IMG/VR virus record: IMGVR_UViG_3300048065_000294
Location: 1-27,030 of that record
Direction: 5' to 3' (one strand)
Source: a virus
Length of the DNA stretch: 27,030 nt
Positions 25,912 to 27,030 of the stretch are shown piece by piece. The first letter of the stretch is position 1, and every line of letters begins with the position of its first letter. Position numbers and translations under genes: made by a program. The notes beneath the pieces were generated by a model that was not told the DNA's origin, did not search any database, and saw only the letters and a program-made list of their open reading frames with translations.

Positions 25912-27030
25912 AGATCCCAGAAACAGAGATGAGTTCCCAGTTATGCGCCATAGTACAGACATCCAAGACCAAGAAGAGATAAAGCAGCAAGCTGCTAGTC
26001 CCCTACCACAAGACTGGCAACCACCTTCGCAGCTTCCAGATCTGACTGGATATGAGCGCATTGCTGTTGACTTGGAAACTCGTGATCCAAACCTGATGAC
26101 ACTCGGACCGGGGTGGGTTCGCAAGGACGGATACATCATCGGCATAGCTGTGGCTGCCGGGGGTAGCTCTTGGTACTTCCCAATTAAGCACGAAGGCGGC
26201 GGCAACATGCCTCGTACTGCGGTGATGGGTTGGTTTAAGAAGCAGATGCAAACCCCTAATATTGAAAAGATTTTTCACAATGCGATGTACGATCTGGGCT
26301 GGCTTCGGGCAGAAGGGATCGAGGTCCAAGGACGGATAATCGACACGATGATTGCCGCGCCGCTGCTGGACGAGAACCGCCGGTACTACAATCTTAACTC
26401 ACTGGCAGGCGAGTGGCTGGGTGAATACAAGAACGAGAAGCTGCTGAAGCAGGCAGCACAGTTCTTTGGTGTGGATCCGAAGGGTGGCATGTGGCGTTTA
26501 CCATCTACCTTTGTTGGTGCATACGCCGAACAGGACGCGGCTGTTACCCTGCGCTTGTGGGATCGGCTGCGTACCGAGATTCAGAAGGACGAAGTTTCGA
26601 GCATCTTCGACCTTGAAACTAGCTTGCTGCCCTGCCTGCTTGAGATGAAAACAAAGGGTGTGCGGGTAGACACAGACGCTGCTGAACGTGCGCGGAAGCT
26701 ATTGCAGTCACGCGAGGTGCAGTTACTTAAAGAAATAAAGGAAGACACTGGCGTCAGTATCGAGCCGTGGGTTGCTACATCTATTGCAAAGGCGTTCGAT
26801 GCCCTTGGGCTTGAATACCATCGGACAGAAAGCTCGGGTGCGCCGTCCTTTACAAAGCAGTTTCTGTCTAACCACCCGCATCCAGTGGCGCAGAAGATCG
26901 TAAAGCTTCGTGAGTTTAACAAAGCCAACACTACGTTTATCGAAACAATTCTTGAGCATTCTCATAACGGTCGTATCCATTGTGACTTTAACCCCTTGCG
27001 GTCTGATGATGGTGGTACTGTAACGGGGCG
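25880..27030 (+). CDS. polA: family A DNA polymerase with 3'-5' exonuclease domain (partial)
   Basis: The frame starts at ATG 25880, with TGAGGA eight bases upstream, and runs off the window after 383 codons. The exonuclease domain is intact by eye: ExoI AVDLETRD (Asp64, Glu66), ExoII FHNAMYDLGW (Asp138), ExoIII YAEQDAAVTL (Tyr215, Asp219). A helical linker follows, and the visible part ends at the GTVTGR segment just before polymerase motif A. The 5'-3' exonuclease domain of bacterial PolI is absent, as in T7-like phage polymerases. It would replicate the phage genome with the upstream primase and helicase. The catalytic palm lies outside the window. Confidence 0.93.
   Translation, partial: MTKTHQYSFIEDPRNRDEFPVMRHSTDIQDQEEIKQQAASPLPQDWQPPSQLPDLTGYERIAVDLETRDPNLMTLGPGWVRKDGYIIGIAVAAGGSSWYFPIKHEGGGNMPRTAVMGWFKKQMQTPNIEKIFHNAMYDLGWLRAEGIEVQGRIIDTMIAAPLLDENRRYYNLNSLAGEWLGEYKNEKLLKQAAQFFGVDPKGGMWRLPSTFVGAYAEQDAAVTLRLWDRLRTEIQKDEVSSIFDLETSLLPCLLEMKTKGVRVDTDAAERARKLLQSREVQLLKEIKEDTGVSIEPWVATSIAKAFDALGLEYHRTESSGAPSFTKQFLSNHPHPVAQKIVKLREFNKANTTFIETILEHSHNGRIHCDFNPLRSDDGGTVTG

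Overview
The window looks like part of the genome of a tailed phage, probably with a short-tailed (podovirus) layout and a marine alphaproteobacterial host. It carries a large terminase, a long portal of about 800 residues and small internal virion-type proteins, with a replication arm on the opposite strand. No ribosomal, metabolic or integrase genes are seen. The resemblance to marine podoviruses of the HMO-2011 kind, the host group and the morphology are inference from gene content. Both ends cut through genes.

Layout. (1) 1-10514, minus strand: a tightly packed late operon read leftwards. In transcription order it holds the large terminase, an 830-residue polyvalent-type protein, a 62-residue basic-tailed protein, the portal, a 3-TM holin, a basic internal protein, a second holin-like membrane protein, a DUF1289 mini-protein, a small HTH-like protein, a Gly-rich structural protein, a Cys-rich HiPIP-like protein, a small conserved protein, a GroES-like co-chaperonin and the start of an acidic protein. 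(2) 10515-10788: divergent control region. (3) 10789-12367, plus strand: three small early-type genes ending at a terminator, then a GP88-family gene with its own promoter and terminator. (4) 12485-13394, minus strand: an island with a small terminase-like gene and a VRR-NUC-like nuclease. (5) 13395-13747: gene-free control region with repeated TGTAAC words inside a 17-bp inverted repeat and T-rich tracts, a candidate origin or packaging site. (6) 13748-18668, plus strand: 22 overlapping mini-genes, almost all of unknown function, with several zinc-ribbon proteins. (7) 18711-20168: SNF2-type helicase, whose 3' end overlaps a convergent PD-(D/E)XK nuclease (minus, to 20493). (8) 20568-27030, plus strand: a replication module with a ribbon-helix-helix protein, a conserved 188-residue protein, an SSB-like protein, an archaeo-eukaryotic-type primase, a UvrD-like helicase, a DUF6378 protein, a small conserved protein and a family A DNA polymerase cut by the window end.

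How the parts fit. The rightward genes read as early and middle functions: host takeover, then DNA replication by primase, SSB, SF1 helicase and PolA. The leftward genes read as late functions: packaging, portal and virion assembly, and lysis. The points most worth checking are the repeat-rich 13.4-13.7 kb region, the GP88 cassette flanked by short direct repeats, the replication set built on an AEP primase with VPF-type tails on two proteins, the HiPIP-like protein in the virion operon, and the operator-like repeats around the ribbon-helix-helix gene.
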